Source: Buddleja alternifolia (taxonomy: Eukaryota; Streptophyta; Magnoliopsida; Lamiales; Scrophulariaceae). Taken from it: a DNA stretch of 64,000 nucleotides. The position numbers were made by a program, and so were the translations under genes. The stretch covers positions 21,256,569 to 21,320,568 of the forward strand of contig CM033395.1 of the NCBI GenBank assembly GCA_019426215.1, written 5' to 3'. Positions 11,042 through 23,162 of the stretch are shown in pieces. The notes under the pieces were generated by a model, which was not told the DNA's origin, ran no database searches, and saw nothing but the letters and a program-made list of their open reading frames with translations. Numbering within the stretch: the stretch's first letter is position 1; each line of letters opens with the position of its first letter.

Positions 11042-14000
11042 ATGCAGGTACCTAGAGCCAAAACCGACGCTTCAGTATGGTACATAGATAGTGGATCATC
11101 GAGACACATGACTGGATCAAAGGATCTCTTGATCAACTATCATGCAACCAATGGTCCTCAAGTTATATTCGGTGATAATTTTAAAGGTAAAACTAAAGGT
11201 ATAGGTATCATGCATAGGGGGAACATCATGATCAATGATGTATACTATGTTGAGGGTCTTAAACATAATCTCCTAAGCATAAGTCAATTCTGTGATAAAG
11301 GCTTTGAAATTAAATTTTCTAGTGACTTGTGCGAGATAATCGATGTTAAGACAGGATCTACTAAATTAAAAGGAAGAAGAACAAACAATGTATACTTAGT
11401 AGATTGGAATTCAACATTAGATAACAACCCTACATGTTTCGTAGCTAAGAATCAAAACGAATTAGGTTGGTTATGGCACAGAAAAATGAATCACCTCAAT
11501 TTCAAAACAATCTATCAATTAATATCTCTAAATCTCGTAGAGGGATTACCTAAAGGTTCCTTTAATAAAGATCGCTTATGTGATGCCTGTCAAATGGGTA
11601 AACAAGTTAAATCATCCTTTAAGAAGAAGCTTCATCTATCGACCTCTCGAATACTTGAATTACTACATTTAGATTTGTTTGGTCCTATTCAAATCATGAG
11701 CGTTAGTGGTAAAAAGTATTCACTAGTAATAGTTGATGATTTTGCACGCTATACATGGGTAGAATTTTTAGCATCTAAAGATGAAACTAGTGCCAAGCTC
11801 ACCTCTCTAATTCGTCAACTACAAAACTCAAAAGATCTAAAAGTAACAAGAATTAGAAGTGATAGAGGAACTGAATTTACTAACCATATTGTTGAGAAAT
11901 TTTGTAAAGACTTTGGAATACTTCATGAGTATTCAGCACCTAGAACACCTCAACAAAATGGAGTTGCTGAACGACGGAACAGAACGCTTAAAGAAGCCGC
12001 TAGGACTATGTTAGCCGAGTCTAAGCTGCCTCAAAGGTTGTGGGCCGAAGCTATCAACAATGCTTGCTACACTCAGAACCGGTGTATGATCAACAAGCAA
12101 CATGAAAAGACTCCATATGAGTTATGGAAGGGACGTAAGCCGAATGTTTCATACTTTCATGTATTTGGTTCAAAATGTTTCATTCATAACAATGGTTCCC
12201 AAAGCCTAAAGACATTTGATCCTAAAGCAGATGAAGGAATCTTTCTAGGTTACGCCAAAAATGGAAAGAGCTTTCGCATCTTAAATAAGGTCAAATCGAA
12301 GGTTGAAGAATCCATTCATGTTGTGTTTGATGATGCTAACCAAGAACCGAGTAAGGTTAATATTAATGATGCAGGAATTGAAGATTTATCTCAACAAGCG
12401 TCACAAATCAATCTGTGTGATGATAGTGATATTGATGAAGATAATGAAATCATTGTACCTAATCCTAAGACTACTCGTAAAGACATCAACGATGACATTG
12501 CAAGAAACGCTGATGATCATGAAGGGAATGTTCATCAAGAGCAAATTCAAACTATAAACACTGAAGCGCCTACGCAAGGAATTGGTCAAGCGCCTACACA
12601 GTTTAATCAAACGTTAGATCAATCTCTTAACTCGTTCCAACCAGACAGAAAATGGCTCAGAGACCATCCACCAAAACTAATTATTGGAGATATTGGAGCA
12701 CCCGTTAGAACAAGAGCCGCTACAATAAATGAGGCCATGTTTGCAAGCTTCCTATCTCAAATGGAACCAAAGAAAGTGGATGAAGCGCTTAACGATCCAA
12801 GTTGGATAGAAGCCATGCAAGAAGAGCTAAACCAATTTGAAAGAAATGAGGTATGGACGCTAGTACCAAGACCAACCCACCAAGGGGTCATTGGAACTAG
12901 ATGGGTCTATAGAAACAAAATGGATGAGAATGGGATTGTGATTAGAAACAAAGCCAGACTCGTAGCTCAGGGATACTGTCAAGAAGAGGGCATCGACTTT
13001 GATGAAACATACGCTCCAGTTGCCCGTCTTGAAGCAATCCGCATGTTTCTAGCGTTTGCAGCATTTAACAAATTTACAGTATATCAAATGGACGTAAAGA
13101 GTGCATTTCTGAATGGTAAACTCCAAGAAGAAGTATATGTGGAGCAACCACCAGGATTCATCAACAACCATGGGAAAAGCATGGTTTATAAATTGGACAA
13201 GGCACTCTATGGTCTTAAACAAGCACCACGAGCATGGTATGACACTCTTTCTATCTTCCTTATAGGTAAAGGCTTTTCAAAAGGCAGCGTTGACACAACG
13301 TTATTCAAAATTACCCATAATGGAGATATTCTCCTAGTTCAAATTTATGTTGATGATATTATATTTGGATCTACCAATAAGCGTCTATGTGAGAAATTTT
13401 CGAAGATGATGCAAGATCAATTTGAAATGAGCATGATGGATGAATTAACTTTCTTCCTAGGATTACAAGTTAAACAACTCCCTAATGGCATATTCATAAA
13501 TCAAACTAAATATACTAGAGATATGATCAAGAAATTTGGTATGGAAAATGCATCACCTTCAAAAATTCCAATGAGCCAAACGCTTAAGCTAGATAGAGAT
13601 GATAATGGAAAGAAAATTGATATCACTAACTATAGAGGTATTATTGGATCACTTCTTTATCTTACAGCTAGTAGACCTGATATTATGTTCTCAGTATGCA
13701 TGTGTGCACGATTTCAAGCTGATCCTAGAGAATCACACTTAATTGCTGCTAAAAGAATCCTTAAGTACCTAAAAGGCACACAAAATGTGGGCTTATGGTA
13801 TCCTAGGGATTCTCCTTTTGAACTAATTGGTTATTCAGATGCAGATTTTGCAGGATGCAAAATAGATAGAAAAAGTACTAGTGGAACATGTCAATTTCTA
13901 GGTGATAGACTAATTTCATGGCATAGTAAGAAGCAACAGTCCATCGCTACTTCCACCGCTGAGGCTGAGTATGTAGCCGCTGGAAGCTGTTGTGCACAGA

Positions 14001-14293
14001 TCCTTTGGATTAGGCAACAATTTAGAGATTATGGAATAATCCTAGATCCAACTCCTATCCATTGTGACAATCAAAGCGCCTTAGCAATGACTCAAAATCC
14101 AGTTCTTCACTCTAGAACCAAACACATTGACATTCGCTATCACTTTCTACGTGACCACGTTCAAAAGAAGGATATCTCCATGCACTTCATTGGTACATAA
14201 AAGCAACTGGCAGATATCTTCACCAAAGCGCTTAACGAACAACGTTTTCTCACTTTAAGAAGTGAACTAGGTATGATTGATCTAAATGCTTAA
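11042..14293 (+). pseudogene. Element A pol (late nonsense codon)
   Basis: Copia Pol. Protease active site is D16-S-G18, followed by an HHCC integrase zinc finger (H146, H151, C180, C183), an integrase core D211/D274/E310 with D35E spacing ([12 protein letters not shown]), RVT_2 reverse transcriptase ([15 protein letters not shown] at 769-772) and RNase H ([21 protein letters not shown]). The frame is open for 1052 codons, to a TAA at 14198-14200. Copy B has GAA there and continues 31 residues to the true stop, here 14291-14293. The lost tail (starting [11 protein letters not shown]) is conserved in copia RNase H. The ATG lies 14 bases after the gag stop, in the -1 frame relative to gag. Confidence 0.93.
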
Positions 14294-15401
14294 TCATTCG
14301 AAACATCATACTTTTGTTAGGCATGAAATTTAGGGGGAATTCACTGTATGTTATGTAATTTACGGGGAACCTACATAGGGGGAACCTTAAAAGAGCTAAC
14401 TATACCTAAGTGAATATGACCAAAAATGTTTTCCCTTGCATCGGTCATACGCACTTAGCACCATACACTTAAATCCTTTTGACGCTTATTACACAAATCT
14501 GTCTTAGCGTCTGCACTTCTTTCAAAATAAACTAAACGCTTAGCTTTATTCCCGGCTAAAGCAGTTAGTAAAAAGACCCTTTAAAAGCAAGCGTACATTA
14601 CCCTACGCTAAAACGAGAAAGTGGATTAGTCAATCAATGCAATTAATGCTGACTTGACATTCCTCACCTTTCGCTCAAAAAACCCATGGGTACTCATCAC
14701 GTTTTTCAAAGATGGTTCAGCACATGTACACGCGTCAGTACAATTACCATGTATCTTAGACGAATACAACCAGCGCTGAATATTTTAAACCAAAAGTAAC
14801 ACACTACTACCAAGACATAATGATAAGTACTGGGAAACCGTGTCCTCATATACACCCTGAAAGGAATAATTCTATATGTTACAATGACCGCTAAAGCACA
14901 AAAGGTTACTTGAAAGAGACCCTCAAGATTCTCAAGCGTCCACATAACACTGAATTGTTTCAAGCGTCATTCTAAATAGGTCCGGACGCTTTAACAAATT
15001 TTTGGCGGGAATTTGAATAGTTGTTCAAAATTATGGTTCCCGAACAGTTTTCATAAAGAACGTATCCGCTTTTCATGGGCACACGTATCACTCTCAGTCT
15101 CTGTTTCAAACTTTTAATCGGACTTCAAAATAGTATATGGGGCAGTTACTAAAAGAAACCGTGCCTATTTAATCTAAATTCACGTCCACAGTTATATTTT
15201 AATGGCTGAGATTTATATTCCTCCACGTGTCAACATCTCAAACTTCAAACACACAGAACATTCAAATTGAAGTATCTCAAAAACACACTTTCTGCAGAAC
15301 ACAAACACTCTTATACTCTATTACATTCGTGCAAGAAAAATTCTCTCTCTTTCTCAAAAACAAAAAAAACAAAATTTTTCATTCGTAATCTCTTCTCACT
15401 A
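14294..15401 (+). other. Element A pol to extra-ORF spacer
   Basis: A non-coding 1.1 kb spacer, present at nearly the same length in B (42409-43518). It starts with GGGGGAA-rich purine runs (14331-14382). Near its end it has a TATTTAAT (15167), a splice-acceptor-like CTTTCTGCAG ending at 15297, and a CT-rich leader before the next ATG. A 85-codon antisense ORF (14706-14963) is open in both copies but is not clearly a gene. Confidence 0.7.
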
Positions 15402-18400
15402 ATGGCACCCAAGAAAGCTACTGCTGGAACCGCTGAAGTTGTTGTTAAGGTCACTGAAGGCCTTATAGTTGATTGGAAGTTTCTCTATGAACACCCCCAA
15501 ATTGATTTAACGGAAATGATGGATTCTGTAGCAGAGGCTGGGCTTCAGAAATTTCTCACAAAATACTCGTATATGTTTCCTGAAGAACTAGAATTCTTCT
15601 GGAGAAATGCTCGACTGTCTGACGATGAGACTTCCATCACTTGTTTGTTTCCTGTCTCCAAGAAGGAATCAAAGACGTTCACTCTCTCTGCGGCCTCTAT
15701 TGCCCAGAATTTCTCTCTACCTAATGCTGGAGCCACTTTAGACACTATCACTGAAGAACAAATTCAAGAAGTCTGGACTCAGATTAGCGCTTACGATGAT
15801 GTTCCATACAAACCGTACTTTGAGAAGAAAGATATAGTGAACAGGTATCCAGTCTTGGCTGATTTCTGCAGTAAAAACATTGAATGCAGAGTGGGAACCT
15901 TCGACAAAATCAACCCAACCCAGTTCCAGATGATGACTGCCATCCTACTCAAGATAAAAATCAACTGGAGCGCCTATATATTCAGCAGGTTCAGAGACAG
16001 TCTACGCACTTCAAACAGACCTTATGGTCTAGTTTTGAGTGATCTAATTTTTCGAGCAGAGTGCACCTCTTCAGCAGGAGTCACCGTGGCCAAGCATAAG
16101 TTCTATGGGCCAAGAATCATCAATAATCTCTTCAATCCACCCAAAGTTGGAGGTGCTGCTAAGCCTCTCTCTGAGCGCCAAGTTGTCCGAGCAGCGTCCG
16201 ATGAGGAGGCTGAGCGTCCAGATCAGGAGAAAGCCAAACGTAATGTGAAGCATCCCACTGTCACAAAGAAACGGGCTCCTCAAAAGCCCAAGGCTCAACC
16301 TATCAAAAGCGATGAAGATGACGAGGATTCTATACCCCTCATTAGTCGGAAAGATCTGGAAAAGGTTCTAAAAAATATTGACTTTGAAGAACCTGCAGTT
16401 CCACAGACTCAAGCGTTCCCCGCCGAAGGTATAAATGTGAAGCGTATCTTCAAGAGACGTAAGCGTCCAACTGCTGCCATTTCTTCTGAGGCTACACAAA
16501 GTGATCAAGCCATAACTGCTGTCCCGATATCATCCTTTGAAACACCAGTTGATGTGCATCTGGATGTTGATATGGCCTAAATTGTGGCCATCGCACATGA
16601 AGCTGCCATCGAATCTACAAATCTCGAGCCTGATGAACCTGAAATCCCAAGGGCTCAACCATTGCTTGCATTACCTAGTACAATAGAGGCACGCTCAGAA
16701 GGTCAGAGCGATGCTAACGACGTTGTGATTCATCGACATTTCTTCAAGCTGGATCCCTTAAAGACTATTGATCACTCAGTCGATTATTTGCCTCCAGCGC
16801 CCGCAGAGACCTTCATACCTGCAGGATACAATGAAGAAAGTCTTATCAATGCCGAAAATGATATCGCCAAGCTCATAAAGTTTGATCTGGCTATACGCAA
16901 CACTCTCTCCAACACCGCCTCAACCCCAGCTGATGAAGCTTACTACACAGCTCTTGAACTCGGGAAGACTCCCAAACACATCCCGGCTTCCGTAACTCTC
17001 CAAGCACAGCGGGAAGGTGGCAAGACTCCTAGAGCTGATGTTGATTTAGCTTATTATCTGGACTGTGGGACAAGCAAACCCACTGGCTTCGCTCTCAGAG
17101 ACTACAACATCAGAGTCTATGAGCGTCAGGATAAGTTTGTGAATCCAACGGAAGGGCTACTAAACCGAGAAGGCTATTCTCACTCTCTAACACTGGTCAA
17201 AAGCAAGGAAAACAAACGCTCAGCTAATCCTCTCCTCCTGTGGAAGAGTAAAGGAGTACATGCCGGTGAGCGTCCAGCTTCCCTGACCGAGATGATTCAA
17301 CTTGAAACCGATGCATATTTTGACTGCGTCTGGAACGCTAACTACCAACCCGACAGGTATCGTTTTGAATCCATCTGTGATATTCATCACCAAGGGTTTC
17401 GTGCTATACTTAATGCAGGAACTGAGTATTGTATGACTGAGATAAGATGGGCTGAAGCTTACATGGGTGACACGTATAAATTTGAAGACTTGGTTAGTGC
17501 TCCCCATCTGTTCAGAATAGGGATTCATGATAAAAAGACCAAATTTGCACGCTACACGCTGACGCAGCGCCAACATAGACTTGGACCCGTTCTGAAGCTG
17601 CCTCTGATCCGCCATCAACCTGAACACCGCTTAAGACAAGCGTTGCACAAACTGGCCAACTCTTCTCTACGCTTTGCTGATCAAGCGTCCACCAGCGGTT
17701 CTTCTCCCCTGTCCTGTCTGAACTGCACCCCTAGTCACTGTGAAGACAACTTTTCTCTCATGATGGCAATTATGCCTCCAGTCTCCCTATTCGAAAAAAT
17801 CTTCACAGAAAATCTGCGACAATGGAATGGCTCTCGGATCAATCCTTTGAGAGGATATCCACTTCTTCCGTCTATTCGACAAGAAGTCTTCAGTCACTAT
17901 GATTTTGTTTTATCGCTGCTAGAAAGATCTCAAGCGCTTGCTTCAGCCATCTACCCATACTTGGAAGAGTATTACCGGCTCCGCGTTCCCGACTCTCGGA
18001 AACCGAAGACTCTCCCAATAGATCGGCTAATTGGCTTCTCACAACACTATTGCCCAGATGCCTTATTCTCCATCTGCAAAGCGCCCTCCAAAATCTTTCC
18101 CACTCATGTGCTGGATATCCTCGGGCCAATGTATATCAGGGCCCTGGATAGTTCTATCAGAACGTTCATTCAAGGTACTTATCTCCCCACTCTACATTTG
18201 AATGAACTTCTGCAGACTGCTACGTATCCATATGCAGATGAACCGTTTGCCAGCTTGGACTTTCGGTTTACGGACTTTAGCCGTATAGAATCAGAATTTA
18301 CTGCAGCACCAGCTGACACGTTACCTGCTCCTGAGCGCTTATTAGAATTACCTCAAGCGCCTCATTCCCCCAGTCCAACTGAATCCGACTCTACTGCATC

Positions 18401-19310
18401 CACCGAGTCCAACACTGCCCCAGAGCTTCGAGGAACAGTATTTGATCCTACTAATCAAGTACCTATTGAATCTCTCAAACACACATCTCGTTTTAAGCCT
18501 CGAGTCAGCACTGCACTTCCCAACGCTCAACCGTCCATGACTGAATGCCTCACTCAAATACAGCAACTATCTACAGCTACTCAGGCAAGTCATGTGGCTT
18601 TAAACAATGATCTACAAGACCGGTTCACGGCTCTAAAGACCTCTCTCACAGACGCTAATCACGCTCAACTCCTGGTCATGAAAGAACATTTCGACCAGCG
18701 TCTAACCACTCTTGAGGCCTCTGTCGCTCAGATTGCTACTCAAGTCAGTCTTCTTACTCAGCATTTCATACAGACTGATGATGGCAATAAGGGGGAAAAG
18801 AAGGGAGAGAAGAGGAAATCGTCAACATCTAAAGATCAAGTTCCTCCTCCACCATCCAAGCGTCAACATATTGATACTTCTCTCACACTGAGTTCAGAAC
18901 CAAGGTATCCCTATCCCTCTTGGGTAACTACATCGGTTGAAGCGTCCAATAAGAAAGAAACTCCCAGAGTGCTCTATCCAACTCTTCCATTGCCTTCAAG
19001 AGCACTGCTTGAACAGTTTGACATTCCTCTTCTCAGAGCATCAATTCCAGAACCATCTGATCCAGCAGTATTAGCCTTAGAAAGAAAAATGTCCGACTTC
19101 GACCAAACCTTCAGAATTTGCCTACGATACATAGGCATCAGTCCAGAGGAATGGGATAAACACTTCATTGCCTTTAAGGCACGACAAGTTCAAGAAAACA
19201 AGCACATAATCAGTAAAGACCATGCTGCAATGATGACGTTAGAAGATCAGATAACAGAAGCAATTCGTGCTGAAATGACTAAGAGATACAAGATCAAGCC
19301 ACGATCTTGA
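15402..19310 (+). pseudogene. Element A extra (envelope-like) ORF, one stop
   Basis: A 1303-codon frame including the stop, starting MAPKKATAGTAEV. It is closed once, by TAA at 16578-16580 where B reads CAC. The N-terminal 210 residues (MFPEELEFFWRNA, then YGLVLSDLIF) resemble the plant transposon protein domain seen in other SIRE/Maximus third ORFs, recognised by pattern only. A basic cluster KRIFKRRKRP lies near residue 347. Residues about 1050-1130 look coiled-coil, followed by a second basic run (KGEKKGEKRK). I see no signal peptide and no convincing membrane span, so the name envelope-like rests on position, not on visible envelope features. Length is identical to the B copy, with no indels. 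Confidence 0.82.
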
Positions 19311-19360
19311 TTTTTACTTGTGCCTCTCTCCTTTTAGTTGTAAAATGCCTGTACTTTGAA

Positions 19361-19385
19361 ATATATATATATATATATATATATA
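19361..19385. repeat. AT microsatellite
   Basis: A run of AT repeats just after the extra ORF. The same place in B (47477-47489) has a much shorter run, so it has changed length since the copies diverged. Confidence 0.9.
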
Positions 19386-19492
19386 AAATGAATTTTACAG
19401 CTGAAACATCTCGTTAAAGCTCAAACTAACTTACTAACTTACGCTAACCTTCAGGTATCTAACGCTTGAACTAAATAAGTATTGCCATCATC

Positions 19493-19506
19493 AAAAAGGG
19501 GGAAAT
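19493..19506 (+). other. Element A polypurine tract
   Basis: AAAAAGGGGGAAAT lies directly before the 3' LTR start. It is identical in B at 47601-47614. Confidence 0.88.
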
Positions 19507-21271
19507 TGTTAGGAATTTCATATTAGATGTTTTGATGATGACAAATAGGACTTCCTGTTAGACCCCGAAAAGTGTAAAAGCTTTCATAGAATGTTATGTA
19601 TAAGTACCTGAAAGCTTATTTATCTTAGGCTTATAGTATTTATCTTTGTAGAAATCTTTAGACTAAGTATGTGACACTAAAACACTTAGGAAAATTCTGG
19701 GTGAGTCTACCAAGTGATGAAGGTGAAGATCAAGCGTCTGAAGCTATCAATGGATAAAGATATCTTGAAGCGTCCGTCAAACGCTTTAGGGATTATCCCA
19801 GTGCTCAAACTATGAATGGATAACTCAGGCCGAATACTCAACATCAAGTGAAATGACGGAATTCTCAGTGAGACCATCAAGACAAGATTGAAGAGTAAGC
19901 GTCTGAAATAAAGAAAAGAAAGTCAGGATCAGTCCAAGCGTCTGTCCAATACACGAGAATAACTACTCTCTTCAGCAAGCGTCCAAAGAGGTTAAACCAA
20001 CACAACCTACAAAGAACGTAACCTGAAAAATTCAAACCCAAAACCATCCAAAGACTTAAAAATGCATGAATCAAACGGACGAATTATTTCCAACGGAAAT
20101 AAGACAAGATGCATTAAAAGTCGGATAAGTGCTATTAAAATATAAGCACTATAACTTATGGGCAAGCCATATCTTTGACCTAGACTGTCAGATTTATGAA
20201 ACCAAGACCATGCCTAACCAATTAAATATACCCAAAGTTAGAAATGTCTGAACTCAAGGAATGTTTGGGGAAACGAGACTCCAACCATGTCAAACAGACA
20301 AAAAAAAACCACCAATACCTTATAAATAGCTCTTTCAACAAACAAGAAATGTGACAGACACACACAAAAATACCTACTTTATTGAAAGAAAAGCTTACTG
20401 AAAATCATAGCCAAATATCCATATAAGCTTTTCACAAATATTCCAGACACAGTCACCCATATCTCAAATCTCTTTTTAAGAAGAACCTATACTACCATTG
20501 AGATATCCCCAAGTTGTTTGAACTTTCCAAAAACAAACAAACCCGTGACCAAAACCATCAACACCTTTCATTTTGAGTGAGAAAGCTGGTTGACTTGCAA
20601 GCAATATTTTTGTGTAAAAGAAGCTTGTTGAAGTTGATCTCTATTGGAGCTGAAATCTGTGTGACCAAGGAGTTCCGAGATCAAGAGTAACTTGCACCAT
20701 TTCTGAGTGAAAGAAGCAAGGGGATAGAAGATCTTTAGTGGAGCTGAAATCTGTGTGACCAAGGAGTTCCAAGATCATATCCAATCTCCCTCTATCTTGT
20801 AGAAGTCTTTGTGTGACTCTTCGATAATCATCATAGTGGAAAAACCTCCCTGATAAAAGGAGAAGAAGGACATAGCTGGGATTACATCACCCAGTGAACC
20901 TTACAAATATCTTGTGTCATTTACCTCTTTAAGCATTCATTGTTTTACTGCTTTACTATTCATACTGCATACATTCTGATAAAGTCTTAAAACAACTAAG
21001 CGACTACTTTCGATTAATTAACCAAACGCTAAGCTATAAAATACTTCCGCTGTGCTAACTCTGATTTAGTGACTAAACTATGCCCTACTTTGGTAAGCGT
21101 TGAAATCACCGAGTCTAAGTTAACGTTTCTCAAGCGCCACATCCAGCGCTTAAAACTTGTCAAGCATTCAAATACTTCAAAGTGATACGAATTTTTAAGA
21201 AGTCGAAAAAGACTTCAGGGTCTATTCAACCCCCCCTTCTAGACCCTTTCGTATACCACTTGGGACCAACA
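19507..21271 (+). repeat. Element A 3' LTR
   Basis: A 1765-bp LTR from TGTTAGGAATTTC to GGGACCAACA, about 99% identical by eye to the 5' LTR. ATAGG follows it. Confidence 0.95.
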
Positions 21272-23162
21272 ATAGGGATATCAATGACTCGTAAAGACTT
21301 GCACGTACAATGCACACTCTTGGAGAATGTATCCTATTCCATGGATACTGATATGGTGTACATCAGTGCATGTATGTGGGTTCTCGTTGGGATCGAGTAA
21401 ACTGAACAACCCCGCCGAGATTCCATATTGGAGTCAATGTCGAATTTGGAGTCTCCTCGGTTACGTAGGCATAAGATTGGTCCTCATGACTTGAGGCACC
21501 ATTGGTCGTCTCGTGCATCGCCCACTGTACTTAGATTTGTCACACGATTCCAGGTGAGTCATAAAGTGGGGCATATTGGGTCCAGTCTGGTTATGTACGG
21601 AGGCGCGTGAGTGCCAAGAAAGAATCCGTCACTGATCATTAGCATCGGCGCATATCCTATGTACTTCACAGTGTATTGACCATGGGAACCTCCGGCCGGA
21701 GTAGTATCAATAAGGAGGAGCAGTGTTTCCTCGCTTGATTGATAAATTGGTCAATGTCACTTAGATCGATATACATAGAATCGAGTTACTGGGATTTCGA
21801 CTGACATCCAAGTCCTAGATTCGATCGGGATATTTGATGGAAGGATTTTACTTATGCGAAAATCGTAATACGGAAAGGTCACCTAATAATCGTTCATGGC
21901 TAGGTCTTCTTGGCGCGTGGCTAGTACTAACCTTGATTTGTAGGAACCATGAATTAATCGGTAATTAATTCTTATTCGGATTAAAATACTTGGAGTAATT
22001 AAATCTAGCAATGAAAATTGCAAAGGCACAACGGGGTTGTGTTCCTATTACTAGTACATGAACGAACCTACAATGGGGTTACACACTTACTCAAGAAAGT
22101 TCAATTGCTATGTGAATATTAATCCGGTTTAGGATTAAAGTGAAATTGATTAATGAGATTAATTAATTAAGTGGAAGACATTTTAATTAGTAGGCTTGGG
22201 AAAATAATTTTTCTATTAATTAATCTTGGAGATTAATCATTAACGGAAATTATTATTATCCGGGAATATATTTAAGCTACTAATTTTACTATTAATTAAT
22301 CATGAAGATTATTTAATTAACAAGTCTTGGAGGACTTGGGAGTCATTTTAATTAAGTTGGACTTAATTAAATGAAGTCACAAGAGTGAAATTCAAAGCTA
22401 GTCAAAGTTTGACTTGTAATGTTTTTTAAATGAAGAAGAAAATGAAAAATATTCTCTTACACATGTGGTGGTAGTTGAGAATGGAATGGTAGGTGAGAAT
22501 GAGGTGGTAGGTGAAGAAAAACAAGTCTTCTACTCCGCCTAACACCATATGGCCGAAAATTGGTGGCTATAAAAGGAGATGTTCTTGCTCTCATTTAAAA
22601 CTTGATGAAAACTTAAAAAGAAAAAAAAAGCTTAGAGCTTAGTTCTTCATCTTTAGATTTTTCTAGCTTCTCTTGTGATTCTTGAAGATTTTCTTTTATA
22701 GAACTTCTTCTTGAAGATTAGTTGTAAAATATTATCTTCCATAGATATTTCTTTTAGTAACTCTTCTTGTCTTCCACCTTTCACTACATAGACTCCATTT
22801 CCTTAGAGCATATATCTAGCCAATCTTTTGCTTAAGGTATGAACTTACTTGAGGTGTGTCCTTGTAGAGGCTTCTTTCTTTAGTAGCTTATGGTGGTTTG
22901 ATTCGAACCTCTCCATGTTGAGGTGAGGATTCGAAAATGAGAGCCAAAGTTTTTGGTGTGGTTTTCCTTGTGTTGTGGTTTTACACCCTCACTTTAATAA
23001 AACCCCAAATATTGTAATCGGTTTAAAACCCCTTTACTCGTATTAGTTTTTGTTGTGCATTACTTTGACCTCCTAGTTTGGGATGCCGATATATATGTGT
23101 TTTATATACTTTATTTCTTCTGTTGCGCCGGCATCGCTTGTGGGGGCATACCGATCCTAACA

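Larger units (their letters stand above)
6946..21271 (+). mobile_element. Element A: SIRE/Maximus-type copia with extra ORF
   Basis: A 14,326-bp element: LTR, initiator-Met-type PBS, gag, pol, a 1.1 kb spacer, a 3.9 kb extra ORF, PPT and LTR. It is flanked by the duplication ATAGG (6941-6945 and 21272-21276) inside S1. By eye the two LTRs differ at roughly 17 positions in 1.77 kb, about 1%. That makes it younger than its host LTR but not fresh. Gag, pol and the extra ORF all carry disabling changes. Confidence 0.95.
6689..23162 (+). repeat. S1: solo copia LTR, split by element A
   Basis: The LTR pieces are 6689-6945 and 21277-23162, about 2143 bp together. It begins TGAAAGAGTTAGG, ends GATCCTAACA, and is flanked by CTTTG at 6684-6688 and 23163-23167. 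It resembles the C3 LTR, for example GCCCGGTGCGCC near the start and ACTGAACAACCCC further in. A TATAAAA box lies at 22568 (GGCTATAAAAGGAG). No internal region remains, so it is a solo LTR left by LTR-LTR recombination. The ORFs inside it are not genes. Confidence 0.88.

Noticed and set aside
12303..12557. Out-of-frame ORFs inside SIRE pol and gag (also 10582-10935, 38697-39050 and 40418-40654)
   Set aside because: They are shadows of the real frame in low-complexity segments.
15402..19310. Calling the extra SIRE ORF a true viral envelope gene
   Set aside because: Only its position supports that; signal peptide, membrane span and fusion features were not seen.
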